The translations under genes were made by a program, and so were the position numbers. A DNA stretch of 36,530 bases, from the IMG/VR virus record IMGVR_UViG_3300029263_001577, positions 1-36,530 of that record; one strand, given 5' to 3'. Below, piece after piece: positions 8,454-15,735 of the stretch. Position 1 is the stretch's first letter. Every line of letters starts with the position of its first letter. The notes below the pieces were generated by a model. The model was not told the origin of the DNA. It saw only the letters and a list, made by a program, of their open reading frames with translations, and searched no databases. This DNA comes from a virus.

Positions 8454-9494
8454 TTACCTTAAAAGGTCCCAATGTTTTGCCCACGCCATTTCGCGCACTT
8501 GGTGCTGTAAGTTTTGACTCATATACTCTTCACGCGTTAGCGACAGGTCTCTTTCTAACTGCACGCGCTTAGTTAGCAATTCTATCGCCTGCTTGCATTT
8601 CGACGAGCTCTCACGCTCTATCATTTTTACAACCTGCTCACACTTTAGCGCTTCTGCAAACCGCTCCATGTCGCGCCGCCATTCAAATAAACCCGTCACC
8701 TTGATTACATTACTGGCCGACGACTCCTGAACAGCCACCCAGCGCGCACACAAATTAAGCGATTGAATAAGCAGATCCGGCGGAAGCCCTTTATATTTAT
8801 CTTTAGCAACAGGCTCAAAATAACGTGAAAGCATCAAACCGCGCGTATGATCTGCCCCAAACTCAGTAAAACCCCGGGTTAATTTATCGTAACCACTACG
8901 CGTAAGAAGGATAATCCCAGACGCACTAACATTTAGCCCAAAGCGCTCTAACAGCTGCTGCTCACTATGCGCCACTTTAAAATAATCTTTATTTAATAAA
9001 AATTCGCGCTTCTTTCGGCCATAAAAACGTTTACTTGCATGTCCAGCAACCCGCCCATGCGCCTGATCGATCATCTCAAACGAGACAACCGGCTGATTAA
9101 AGTATTCAACCTTGTTGAGATGCTTAACATGATCTTTGGTGAGCTTATCCGCCATCCAATTAAAGGCGTTAATGTATTGCTCTTTAATTTCAGCCGCTTT
9201 TTTACCTGTAAAGCCCATCACCAAAAACATGAATCCGTCTTTGGTCATTTCACACACGGGCGATTTAATAGGCTTCCCGCCACTAGGATTTTGTCGCTCC
9301 TTAACCGTAAGCGAAAAATTTCGCTCACGGTAATAATCAGAGCAATCAAGCATTCTCAGCTTCGACAAGACATCTTTATGTTGCTTCCCAAAAACCTTAG
9401 CAACCTTAAGAGAGTTTGTGACCAATTGATCACTATTTACAGAAATTATATCTTGCGGATTAAATCCAGCTACCTGCTGTAGTTGAGTGGTCAT
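8454..9494 (-). CDS. Rha-ORF6N fusion, antirepressor-type phage regulator
   Basis: 346 residues from ATG 9494, which has GGAGG 5 bases upstream (ATG 9497 is alternative). Residues about 15-120 match the Rha family (LVTNSLKVAKVFGKQHKDVL, MTKDGFMFLVMGFTGKKA). Residues about 125-190 match an ORF6N domain (VSFEMIDQAHGRVAGHASKRF, LNKDYF). Rha and ORF6N/KilA proteins are phage DNA-binding regulators and often antirepressors. The upstream leader carries a C4-type antisense RNA and its target, the control system known for ant operons of phages P1 and P7. The gene is cargo in the tail operon, bounded by terminators. Antirepressor function is inferred. Confidence 0.8.
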   Translation of the reverse strand: MTTQLQQVAGFNPQDIISVNSDQLVTNSLKVAKVFGKQHKDVLSKLRMLDCSDYYRERNFSLTVKERQNPSGGKPIKSPVCEMTKDGFMFLVMGFTGKKAAEIKEQYINAFNWMADKLTKDHVKHLNKVEYFNQPVVSFEMIDQAHGRVAGHASKRFYGRKKREFLLNKDYFKVAHSEQQLLERFGLNVSASGIILLTRSGYDKLTRGFTEFGADHTRGLMLSRYFEPVAKDKYKGLPPDLLIQSLNLCARWVAVQESSASNVIKVTGLFEWRRDMERFAEALKCEQVVKMIERESSSKCKQAIELLTKRVQLERDLSLTREEYMSQNLQHQVREMAWAKHWDLLR

Positions 9495-9510
9495 CATGAC
9501 CTCCTTTTAA

Positions 9511-9612
9511 TTTCTTCGAAGAAATAGGTGTCGGGAGGTTCGAAACGGCTAAAAGGAAACCGCGTGATTTATTTCCACAAGGGTATTTTATTTAACCACC
9601 CTCCCGGCATAA
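9511..9612 (-). promoter_or_regulatory. leader of the Rha-ORF6N gene, C4 RNA target
   Basis: On the minus strand, CCTTTTAGCCGTTTCG in this leader pairs with CGAAACCTCTAAAAGG of the upstream C4-like RNA at 14 of 16 positions. A GGGAGGGTGGT segment can pair with the CTACCCAACCC part. The leader also folds on itself (TGTCGGGAGG near 9528-9537 with CCTCCCGGCA near 9600-9609). A perfect 14-base palindrome, TTTCTTCGAAGAAA (9511-9524), lies next to the Shine-Dalgarno sequence. Confidence 0.6.
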
Positions 9613-9644
9613 CACATATGCACTCAGCCGATAAACGACAGGCA

Positions 9645-9738
9645 CAAAAAAACCAACGCTAACAGGGTTGGGTAGTCCGCCTTTTAGAGGTTTCGACGCC
9701 TCACCCGCAAACTATAGCCCTATTAGGTTGGTTCGGTC
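9645..9738 (-). ncRNA. C4-type antisense RNA
   Basis: Minus-strand features fit the C4 antisense RNA family of phages with antirepressor operons: a GAGGCGTCGAAACCTC hairpin, the GGCGGACTACCC element, and a 3' stem CCAAC/GTTGG (9667-9671 with 9653-9657) followed by seven T. The 5' AACCAACC could alternatively pair with the 3' GTTGGTT. It lies directly upstream of its predicted target, as in P1 and P7, where C4 RNA is cut from the ant transcript and blocks ant translation. Recognition is by motif and complementarity; no covariance model was run. Confidence 0.65.
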
Positions 9739-9747
9739 AAATATCCG

Positions 9748-10362
9748 CTAAAAATAGCAGTGAGCTTTTATCTCATCCAAATGAGACGACAACCCAGCAA
9801 TATTAAACTCTGCCATAACAGGAAGCTCAGAAAACGGAGCAACCTGCACTAATAATTTATTATGAGCTACAAGTCGCTTAACTAAGTTGCGGGCATCATC
9901 AGGGAAAAACATCGCTTTATGATCCCCGTAAGTGTCCCAACTTTCCATATATGCACGATTTTTATCAAACCTAAATCGCGCAGCGACCGATCCAAGCCCC
10001 AAATAATAAGACCAGTTAATAAAGCCAGACAATTGACCGTTACTACACGCAACAGTAAGCACCGGTGTCACCTTTCGATAAACACCAATCGACACCTCAC
10101 TAACAGATTTCAGGGATACATAATAAGACACCGCATCATCAAAATCTGATACCGTACTAAAAGCCGCCCATTTCCCAGGACTTACCGCCGCTTTATGGCT
10201 CTTTTTATCTAAACCAAAATCCTCAACAACCCGATCAAAACACGCCAATCTATCGAAAGCCGAATCCTTATCAGGGCATTCAGAAACCCGTCCCAATAAA
10301 GATTCAGAAGCCACTAAGCCGCTTACCAGACTAAGAAACACGAACAAAACAAACCTTATCAT
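9748..10362 (-). CDS. VasI/TagO-like exported protein (cargo gene)
   Basis: 204 residues. It has an N-terminal signal peptide (MIRFVLFVFLSLVSGLVASE) and then the pattern of the VasI/TagO family, known from type VI secretion loci and from phages: SAFDRLACFDRVVEDFG (about 34-50), TPVLTVACSNGQLSGFINW (about 99-117), MESWDTYGDHKAMFFPDD (about 138-155) and a C-terminal region ending in a conserved Cys. It lies between the tail chaperone genes and the C4/Rha unit, where lambda has nothing. AAAGGAG precedes ATG 10362. It is probably a lysogenic or envelope-acting moron; its role in phage is unknown. Confidence 0.65.
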   Translation of the reverse strand: MIRFVLFVFLSLVSGLVASESLLGRVSECPDKDSAFDRLACFDRVVEDFGLDKKSHKAAVSPGKWAAFSTVSDFDDAVSYYVSLKSVSEVSIGVYRKVTPVLTVACSNGQLSGFINWSYYLGLGSVAARFRFDKNRAYMESWDTYGDHKAMFFPDDARNLVKRLVAHNKLLVQVAPFSELPVMAEFNIAGLSSHLDEIKAHCYF

Positions 10363-10400
10363 CTTCTACTCCTTTAGCTCCTTGATGAATTGCGAGAATA

Positions 10401-10996
10401 TCAGTTTTTATTGGCCTCTGCCTCTCGCCCTATTCGCGTTAGATTATCTCTAAGCGCCGCGCTTTGCTGTTTAACAAACTCATCAGGATCTAAAATATCC
10501 CAATGCGCTTTCTGCCGCTCTTCTGGATCCTGCAGGCGTTTATATGCCAGCCAGTACTGCATTACCTGTTCTGGCATCTCCTCTAGCATTTCAAACGGGT
10601 TTGCTATACCCCATTTATCAGCCAGCCCAAAGGCAAATTCAAGCCCTGGGCTGTTTAGGAGTTTTTTTCGGGTTCGCTTGCCTCCGTTTGCATTAAACGT
10701 TTTTCAACTAATCCATAAAGCCGATCAATTGCATCGCCGTTAAAATCCTGTATTAGCTCATTGACTGTTTGGGTAAATAGCCGTTTACCCTTTTTATCGA
10801 CAATGTGATAGCGCACATAAATAGTGGCCACCTTCATTGAATAGGCTTCGTCGTCTTTATCTAGCTCGGTTAGTTCGCGATAGCGTGCGATCATATCGAG
10901 CGAGTTAAGCGTGGGCAGAATATAAACATCCTGCCCCTCAAACGCTTCTTTAACTGCCGGTTGCAGTTTGAGTTTATTGATATCGAGTATTGACAT
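10401..10996 (-). CDS. tail assembly chaperone GT, -1 frameshift product
   Basis: Translation of the upstream chaperone gene reaches the heptamer A-AAA-AAC at 10667-10661, in the exact phase for -1 slippage. The -1 frame then runs without a stop through LLNSPGLEFAFGLADKWG into MLEEMPEQVMQYWLAYKRL and ends at 10401. This reproduces the lambda G/G-T arrangement, where a few percent of ribosomes make the longer chaperone that binds the tape measure protein. The downstream frame would otherwise be a 62-residue ORF with no good ribosome binding site. The frameshift is seen as sequence potential; efficiency is unknown. Confidence 0.8.
10655..10996 (-). CDS. G: tail assembly chaperone G (zero-frame product)
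   Basis: 113 residues from ATG 10996; an in-frame TTG at 11008 lies inside the preceding gene. The sequence ILDINKLKLQPAVKEAFEGQDVYILPTLNSLDMI with a helical second half fits the small acidic chaperones that lie between tail tube and tape measure genes in lambda-like phages. The zero frame stops two codons past the slippery heptamer. With its frameshifted partner it should coat the tape measure protein and recruit tube subunits. Confidence 0.75.
   Translation of the reverse strand: MSILDINKLKLQPAVKEAFEGQDVYILPTLNSLDMIARYRELTELDKDDEAYSMKVATIYVRYHIVDKKGKRLFTQTVNELIQDFNGDAIDRLYGLVEKRLMQTEASEPEKNS
10661..10667 (-). promoter_or_regulatory. -1 ribosomal frameshift site A-AAA-AAC
   Basis: Canonical slippery heptamer in the correct phase (codons GAA AAA AAC), 3 bases before the zero-frame stop TAA at 10657-10655. 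No stable downstream structure was worked out. Confidence 0.8.
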
Positions 10997-10998
10997 AA

Positions 10999-11418
10999 TT
11001 AAGACCAAGTCACCGCGCCAGTAATACGCACTGTAAATTGCCCCTCAAGACTTTGGCCTACATTGCCAGAGAAGGGGACATTTTTAACCAAGCCAACAAA
11101 CTCGCCCACAGCACCATCAGCCAGCGTTAACTTAAAATTACGCTCTTCTGAGGCGATTTTGGCTGTATGCATTTCAGCCTGACCTGCATCGCTACGGTTA
11201 TACTGCAACGTACCTGTTACCTGCCCAGAATCCGGCAAACCCACGGTATACTCCTTAGCCGTACTGGTTAAGACAGTTTCATCATTTTCCGTGGGCTCAC
11301 CCTCTGCAAAGCTGATTGTTTTAATACCACCAACCGCATGAAATGTTGGCGATACTTCTGTATCTTCAATTTCAAGCGTTGTACCTTGGGCAGGGATCGA
11401 AATATTTGCACCGGCCAT
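10999..11418 (-). CDS. V: major tail tube protein
   Basis: 139 residues. An all-beta sequence (TTLEIEDTEVSPTFHAVGGIKTISF..., EYTVGLPDSGQVTGTLQYNR..., GQFTVRITGAVTWS) of the lambda-type tail tube family; lambda gpV has an extra C-terminal Ig domain that is absent here. It forms the hexameric rings of the tail tube. TAGGAG precedes ATG 11418. It lies between the tail terminator-like and chaperone genes as in lambda. Its stop is 2 bases from the chaperone start. Confidence 0.8.
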   Translation of the reverse strand: MAGANISIPAQGTTLEIEDTEVSPTFHAVGGIKTISFAEGEPTENDETVLTSTAKEYTVGLPDSGQVTGTLQYNRSDAGQAEMHTAKIASEERNFKLTLADGAVGEFVGLVKNVPFSGNVGQSLEGQFTVRITGAVTWS

Positions 11419-11445
11419 TGTTATCTCCTAACTTATTTCAGGTAA

Positions 11446-11477
11446 TAAAAAACCCCGTTACCGGATTAGTAACGAGG
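11446..11477 (-). terminator. intrinsic terminator upstream of the tail tube gene
   Basis: On the minus strand CCTCGTTAC pairs with GTAACGGGG (one G-U pair), followed by six T. The end of the small upstream gene overlaps the stem. Confidence 0.75.
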
Positions 11478-11690
11478 CTTTGTTGTTTGTTTTTTATGTT
11501 TAAACGCTGTAAGTAAGCGTTGCTTTAAATCATCTTGCGCGGTTGGCGGCAGCTTACTTAGGTAGGTTTGCCTTTGCTGTAGCGTCCAGCTTTTGCACAT
11601 TTCACGGGCTAGACAATCCAACAGGTGGTCTTTGCTATCATTACCGCCCTTTCTACCTAATCGCTCTGCCGCTGCATTAGTGATTAACAC
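11466..11690 (-). CDS. small hypothetical protein
   Basis: 74 residues if started at GTG 11690, which overlaps the tail terminator gene by 14 bases; the frame is open further upstream to 11777, but that would overlap the preceding gene by about 100 bases. It is basic and helical: CLAREMCKSWTLQQRQTYL (about 33-51), then KQRLLTAFKHKK. The family is not recognised. The start is uncertain. Confidence 0.45.
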   Translation of the reverse strand: MLITNAAAERLGRKGGNDSKDHLLDCLAREMCKSWTLQQRQTYLSKLPPTAQDDLKQRLLTAFKHKKQTTKPRY

Positions 11691-12057
11691 CGTACTGCAT
11701 ATCGAGCGCCGTCCATGCTTGGGTTGATTCTCTGTCGTATTCGTACCCTTTCTCGGTAATAAAGCGACAATTGCCATCTAGGGTAATATCCTGCCCCAGC
11801 ACAGCCTCTATCTGATCACCCACCGCATCCAGCACGTCATCAACGTTTTGCTGATCTGGTGCCATTACGCGAACAGTTAACGTACTGTCGTATTCGAGCT
11901 GATCATAATCACCGTTTTCTAAGTAGATACAGACCGCCACTTTTTCGCCGTCTAAATTTGATTTTTTAAACGTGAATAGCTGAATGTCTGGGATAGCCGC
12001 TGCATCAATAACCGTTTTTATATGATCACGGATTAGTTTGCGTTGCCCGTTATTCAT
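11677..12057 (-). CDS. U: tail terminator protein, gpU-like
   Basis: 126 residues. The layout IRDHIKTVIDAAAIPDIQLFT ... EYDSTLTVRVMAPDQQNVDDVLDAVGDQIEAVL fits tail terminator proteins of the lambda gpU type (alpha/beta fold, 131 residues in lambda). These proteins cap the tube when it reaches full length. The place between gpZ-like and tail tube genes agrees. Confidence 0.65.
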   Translation of the reverse strand: MNNGQRKLIRDHIKTVIDAAAIPDIQLFTFKKSNLDGEKVAVCIYLENGDYDQLEYDSTLTVRVMAPDQQNVDDVLDAVGDQIEAVLGQDITLDGNCRFITEKGYEYDRESTQAWTALDMQYGVNH

Positions 12058-12059
12058 GC

Positions 12060-12269
12060 TTAAAGCTCCAATTTATTGACCATTAACTCATCAACCACCA
12101 AATCAAGCTCAGGCCCAACAATCTCAATAGTTGCCTTTACCGACCCATCCGCCTCAAGCTTACCCACAGAAATGCTTTTGACGTTTTTAACTTTTACGCC
12201 ATCAACAAGCACTTGTGTTGTTTGAACTGAACCACCGGACACTATTTTTACATTAGTGTTTTTTGACAT
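12060..12269 (-). CDS. small hypothetical tail-region protein
   Basis: 69 residues, predicted all-beta (VQTTQVLVDGVKVKNVKSISVG...). It lies between the gpZ- and gpU-like genes, with 2-base gaps on both sides, so it is firmly in the operon. No known family is recognised. Confidence 0.55.
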   Translation of the reverse strand: MSKNTNVKIVSGGSVQTTQVLVDGVKVKNVKSISVGKLEADGSVKATIEIVGPELDLVVDELMVNKLEL

Positions 12270-12271
12270 AC

Positions 12272-12823
12272 CTATGCCTCATATTTACTCAAACGCCATG
12301 CGAGATCGCTTTTAAGGCGCTTGGCATAATTTGATTTAAGTTCGCGCTCTGCCGCTTTTGGCGCTATATCCTCAACCTGTTTGCGTATATCTACACGCAC
12401 CACGTCAACGGGCAACCGTGCCGATCCTTTGCGCTCGAATACGTGCTGTTTTCCGTTCCGCCCCCGCGCGATAAATGCACTGCTATAAGTACGCTTACCT
12501 GCTTTTACACCCCTGCCTTTTCTGCTACGCCAACCGCTTTTACCAGAATCACGCGCGTTTAAATCAATAACAGAGATTCCACGGTAGTAGTTGCGCAACC
12601 GTACCCGCATTTTTTTTGAATTTGCGCGGCTTATATAAACCCGCTTTCGCACATGCTTTTGCGGAACAACGATAGATTTAGCCACGCCCCGCACCGTTCT
12701 GGTTTTTGCCGCTGCAGCTGTTTTATTTAGCGCACTAGCCGTCGCGCGCGGCACCTCAATCGCTTTGATCGATTGAAGCTTTTTTGTAAGCACCGCTATT
12801 TGCTGCTCGATTGATCCCGCCAT
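12272..12823 (-). CDS. Z: minor tail protein Z-like
   Basis: 183 residues from ATG 12823; the frame is open to a TTG at 12838 but the ATG follows a GGTGGGG ribosome site. It is very basic, with IEVPRATASALNKTAAAAKTRTVRGVAK (about 22-49) and repeated Arg/Lys-rich strands, the pattern of prophage minor tail protein Z. In lambda Z acts at the head-proximal end of the tail. Its place between head-tail joining and U-like genes matches lambda order. Confidence 0.8.
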   Translation of the reverse strand: MAGSIEQQIAVLTKKLQSIKAIEVPRATASALNKTAAAAKTRTVRGVAKSIVVPQKHVRKRVYISRANSKKMRVRLRNYYRGISVIDLNARDSGKSGWRSRKGRGVKAGKRTYSSAFIARGRNGKQHVFERKGSARLPVDVVRVDIRKQVEDIAPKAAERELKSNYAKRLKSDLAWRLSKYEA

Positions 12824-12836
12824 AAAGCACCCCACC

Positions 12837-12868
12837 AAAAAAGCCAGCTCATTGCTGGGCTGGCTTTA
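12837..12868 (-). terminator. intrinsic terminator between head and tail genes
   Basis: Stem AAGCCAGC/GCTGGCTT followed by a run of six T on the minus strand, 15-45 bases after the head-tail joining gene. Confidence 0.85.
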
Positions 12869-12882
12869 TTTTGTTTGCAGCG

Positions 12883-13200
12883 TTAATCCGCTTTTGTAAC
12901 AGCCCATTCCGCCATATGACCATCGTCTTCTAACTCTTCACGCAGAGTAAGCACGACACCCGTTCCTATAAACCGGACAACCTGCCCCGTTTTAAGCTCG
13001 ATTGGTGGACCAGGAATACTAACAACATCTTTTGGTGCTGCACCGTAGCCGTCTACTGATTGCACGCCCTGCTCATAAATCGCTTGAATGGGATATTCAT
13101 CGCCCCCGTCAGCATCGAGCGCTGACAGGATCGCTTCATCACCAAATTCACCCGAAATAACCCCGTCCATGTCGGTTATCAGATCATCAAATACGGACAT
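12883..13200 (-). CDS. head-tail joining protein, gpFII-like
   Basis: 105 residues. It starts SVFDDLITDMDGVISGEFGDEAIL and ends in a small beta domain with VRFIGTGVVLTLREELEDDGHMAEWAV. Length and position (after the FI-like genes, before gpZ) match the lambda gpFII head-tail attachment protein (117 residues). Sequence evidence alone is moderate. Confidence 0.6.
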   Translation of the reverse strand: MSVFDDLITDMDGVISGEFGDEAILSALDADGGDEYPIQAIYEQGVQSVDGYGAAPKDVVSIPGPPIELKTGQVVRFIGTGVVLTLREELEDDGHMAEWAVTKAD

Positions 13201-13202
13201 AA

Positions 13203-13412
13203 TTAATCCGCCGCTTTAGCTGGTGCTTTTGTCGCTGCTTTAGCCGGTTTTTTTTCAGGCTCGCTAGCCCAATGCGCCGCCGTACTAGACACAAACAGCG
13301 CAATATTGCGCTTACTGTGCTTCATTTCATTCAGCTCATCAGGTGAGTAACTACCTTTTTTTAACGCTACACCGTGCATCCGCGCATCTTCTGGAACTAT
13401 TAGTTTTTTCAT
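13203..13412 (-). CDS. small hypothetical head-region protein
   Basis: 69 residues. The first half (MKKLIVPEDARMHGVALKKG) is followed by a Lys/Ala-rich tail (KKPAKAATKAPAKAAD), which suggests a nucleic-acid- or capsid-contacting extension. No family is recognised. It lies 2 bases upstream of the FII-like gene. Confidence 0.55.
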   Translation of the reverse strand: MKKLIVPEDARMHGVALKKGSYSPDELNEMKHSKRNIALFVSSTAAHWASEPEKKPAKAATKAPAKAAD

Positions 13413-13444
13413 AACTAACCCATTTTTACGTTAATTAAGTGCCG

Positions 13445-13786
13445 CTATTTAAGCAGCACTGCATAACCCGCTTTAATCAACAGATCCGCTGTTTTTTTGG
13501 TAATGTCATCACCAATCGTTAGGACCTGGTCTTTAACCGGGGCTAGTTTGTTTTTGCCATCCGTGCAACGGATCGTTCTAAGCAATTTAATTTGCTTAAC
13601 GTCTGCCGCTGGCGCTGGGATTAGATCATCTGGAAGCGCCCGCAGGTAAAGATCAATAAGCGCTTCTTTATCTGCATCTTTTGGGATTTGGATCTCGGTC
13701 TTCAGGGCAGCAGATAAACGCCCGATCTGCTCCGCTAGCTTCTCTTCATCTAAGCTTGCTAACTGCTCTTTTGATAATACTGTCAT
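13445..13786 (-). CDS. hypothetical protein at the gpFI position
   Basis: 113 residues from the ATG at 13786; an in-frame upstream codon exists at 13795. The N-terminal part is helical (KEQLASLDEEKLAEQIGRLSAAL), the C-terminal part mixed. It occupies the place of lambda FI, which assists DNA packaging, directly after the capsid gene, but I see no clear FI similarity. Confidence 0.5.
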   Translation of the reverse strand: MTVLSKEQLASLDEEKLAEQIGRLSAALKTEIQIPKDADKEALIDLYLRALPDDLIPAPAADVKQIKLLRTIRCTDGKNKLAPVKDQVLTIGDDITKKTADLLIKAGYAVLLK

Positions 13787-13809
13787 GCTAATCACCTACG
13801 TGCTTTTAA

Positions 13810-13835
13810 TAAAAAAAGGGAGCAATTAGCCCCCT
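13810..13835 (-). terminator. intrinsic terminator after the capsid gene
   Basis: On the minus strand GGGGGC pairs with GCTCCC around a TAATT loop, followed by seven T. Confidence 0.8.
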
Positions 13836-13858
13836 GTGTTATATTCACAACTTATCGA

Positions 13859-14890
13859 TTATTCGTCCGTAACAATAACGACAACAAAATCGTTAATGCT
13901 CATTGGCACCATAAGCGGCGCGGACTGCATCATTGTGTATTCACGCGCTGGATCGCCCTGCGTTACCCAGTTTTTAGGGAAGCGATCTGTCTGCGACATA
14001 CCTTCTTTGATTGCATCGATATCCTGAATAGCACCGTAAGCACGCACGCCCTGGTTATTCGTATTACCAAACACAATGCAGTTATCCGGCAGGTAGCGTT
14101 TTTTAGTACCACCCTCTTTGTAATAGTTCTGAGTAACAACAATCTGCACATCACCAAAGTAGCCTTTAAAACTTACGCTTTCGCCAAGGTTTTTAAGAGC
14201 CGTTTCTAGGGTAGAAGTACTGCCACGCAGAGTATCAAGTTTATCCTGAACCGCTTTAAAGCTATGAAACAGCGCCCACGCTTTGGAGTCCATCACCGCG
14301 ACATTAATCATGCCCTCCGACTGGGAGCACCACTCTGTCATATCGTTAGTCGGATCATATGTATCTACATCTTTTTGCGACCAGCGATCCGTTAGCGTTA
14401 GCGCAATGTTGTTGCCGTTATTTTGACCAAAATCAACTTGCTGAGCTTCGTAACCTTCACCTTCTACCGTGTAGCCACCGTAAACGATTGCATCAACCGC
14501 TTGCTTTTCTTCGTACTGCTGAATCGCTAGATCCTCTTTAAGCATGTTTTCAGCAATTTGCGCTTCACGGCGCTGGCCCAGCGTTAGCGCACCGGTTAGG
14601 CGCTCACCCGCACGGCGTTTCATTAGCTTGTTTGGGCTTACTTCGTGCTTTGGTTTAACGTATGCCGCTTGAAAGCTGTTGGTTGAGTAGCCTTTGTCGG
14701 CAATCACTTTACCGCCAACAACAGGGGCAACAGTTACTGCAATATCAACATCTTCATCTAGCTGATCGAGCTTGATCTCTTCTGATTCAGAGTTGTAGAT
14801 ATTGGGATAGAACATCGCCAAAAATAGCGCCTGAAACTTTTGCTTAGTCTCTACTACGCCGAGTAGATCCGCTGTACCAAATGTATCCAT
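13859..14890 (-). CDS. E: major capsid protein, lambda gpE family
   Basis: 343 residues (lambda gpE has 341). Recognisable blocks are LLGVVETKQKFQALFLAMFYP (about 9-29), VKPKHEVSPNKLMKRRAGE (about 78-96), AVMDSKAWALFHSF (about 198-211) and SAPLMVPMSINDFVVVIV near the C-terminus. It is an HK97-fold shell protein processed with the C protease and decorated by the D-like protein encoded just upstream. Terminators on both sides suggest tight control of its stoichiometry. Confidence 0.92.
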   Translation of the reverse strand: MDTFGTADLLGVVETKQKFQALFLAMFYPNIYNSESEEIKLDQLDEDVDIAVTVAPVVGGKVIADKGYSTNSFQAAYVKPKHEVSPNKLMKRRAGERLTGALTLGQRREAQIAENMLKEDLAIQQYEEKQAVDAIVYGGYTVEGEGYEAQQVDFGQNNGNNIALTLTDRWSQKDVDTYDPTNDMTEWCSQSEGMINVAVMDSKAWALFHSFKAVQDKLDTLRGSTSTLETALKNLGESVSFKGYFGDVQIVVTQNYYKEGGTKKRYLPDNCIVFGNTNNQGVRAYGAIQDIDAIKEGMSQTDRFPKNWVTQGDPAREYTMMQSAPLMVPMSINDFVVVIVTDE

Positions 14891-14910
14891 TTTTGTTTCT
14901 CCAGAAACAG

Positions 14911-14942
14911 AAAAGCCCCTGTTTTAATGCAGGGGCTTTTTA
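14911..14942 (-). terminator. intrinsic terminator between D and E genes
   Basis: Stem AAAAGCCCCTG/CAGGGGCTTTT, symmetric and able to work on both strands. Confidence 0.85.
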
Positions 14943-14962
14943 TTAATTCAATTAATTTACGA

Positions 14963-15307
14963 TTAACCCGCAGACTGCAGACTGATTGGTGTGCCGACAA
15001 ATGCTGTTAGCTTTTGTGCGTCTGTTGGCGTGCCATCCCATTCGATCAAATCAACATTGAACGTGCCGCTTTTGTAGGCCTGCGTCACTTCATCGCCGCC
15101 GGTTGTATCAATCGGCGCAACGGTTAAGCGCGTAGCAACTTCGCTGCCGTCTGTTTCGGTTGGGTCCCACGGTACAAATTTACCCGAGGCCGCAACTTGA
15201 CCAAGAGGCGACAACGCTGGAAGGTCGTGGCCTGACGCGATTGTAATTTCGGTTGTTGCTGCTTCATCACTGCCTGAGAAGCGGTTATCAGGAACGTAAG
15301 TTTCCAT
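14963..15307 (-). CDS. D: head decoration protein, lambda gpD family
   Basis: 114 residues (lambda gpD has 110). It has the typical TTEITIASGHDLPALSPLGQV start and the AYKSGTFNVDLIEWDG core, with small C-terminal strands. Trimers of this protein stabilise the expanded capsid. Its first base is the last base of the upstream protease/scaffold gene stop, so the genes are translationally coupled. Confidence 0.9.
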   Translation of the reverse strand: METYVPDNRFSGSDEAATTEITIASGHDLPALSPLGQVAASGKFVPWDPTETDGSEVATRLTVAPIDTTGGDEVTQAYKSGTFNVDLIEWDGTPTDAQKLTAFVGTPISLQSAG

Positions 15308-15735
15308 TATTTATCACCTGTTACTTTTTCGTAGTTTGCAACCAGAGAATTACCCGGTTGCGCCGTGGTTGCTTGATCCGCCCCGATATTAGGCGTCTGC
15401 TCATTGGCCATTGCGTCAGCTAGGGCATTACCCATATCAGAAGCGTCCGCCTTGGCGATCTCTACCGTTGCCAGTAGCGTTTTGGCATCGTCCACACTCA
15501 TGGAGGTATTGAATGCCAAGTGATTAGCGGTTGCCTCGCGGCCTTTCGCCTCTTCACACTGCATAATGCCTGCAATACGCGCCTGCATTTGCGCCGCTGC
15601 ATCTGGCTCGTTATCGCCTGAAGGCTCAGTCACCGGAGTATTTTCCGATGCCTGAACTGTTGGCGCATCTTCACCCGCCGCAGGGCCGGTTGCGTTGGGC
15701 GTTTCCGCCGCTGGTTTAACGTCTGTTTTAGACAT
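15307..15735 (-). CDS. Nu3: Nu3-like scaffold protein, nested in-frame in the protease gene
   Basis: 142 residues from an internal ATG at 15735, preceded by AGGAG with a 5-base gap, the strongest ribosome site inside the gene. The product (MSKTDVKPAAETPNATG...) is the proline/alanine-rich linker plus helical scaffold part, without the protease domain. This is the C/Nu3 nested arrangement known from lambda. Separate expression is inferred from the ribosome site. Confidence 0.75.
   Translation of the reverse strand: MSKTDVKPAAETPNATGPAAGEDAPTVQASENTPVTEPSGDNEPDAAAQMQARIAGIMQCEEAKGREATANHLAFNTSMSVDDAKTLLATVEIAKADASDMGNALADAMANEQTPNIGADQATTAQPGNSLVANYEKVTGDK

Noticed and set aside
10390-10743. 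Plus-strand ORF across the chaperone frameshift region
   Set aside because: Shadow of the minus-strand chaperone genes; the minus-strand frameshift explanation accounts for the sequence.
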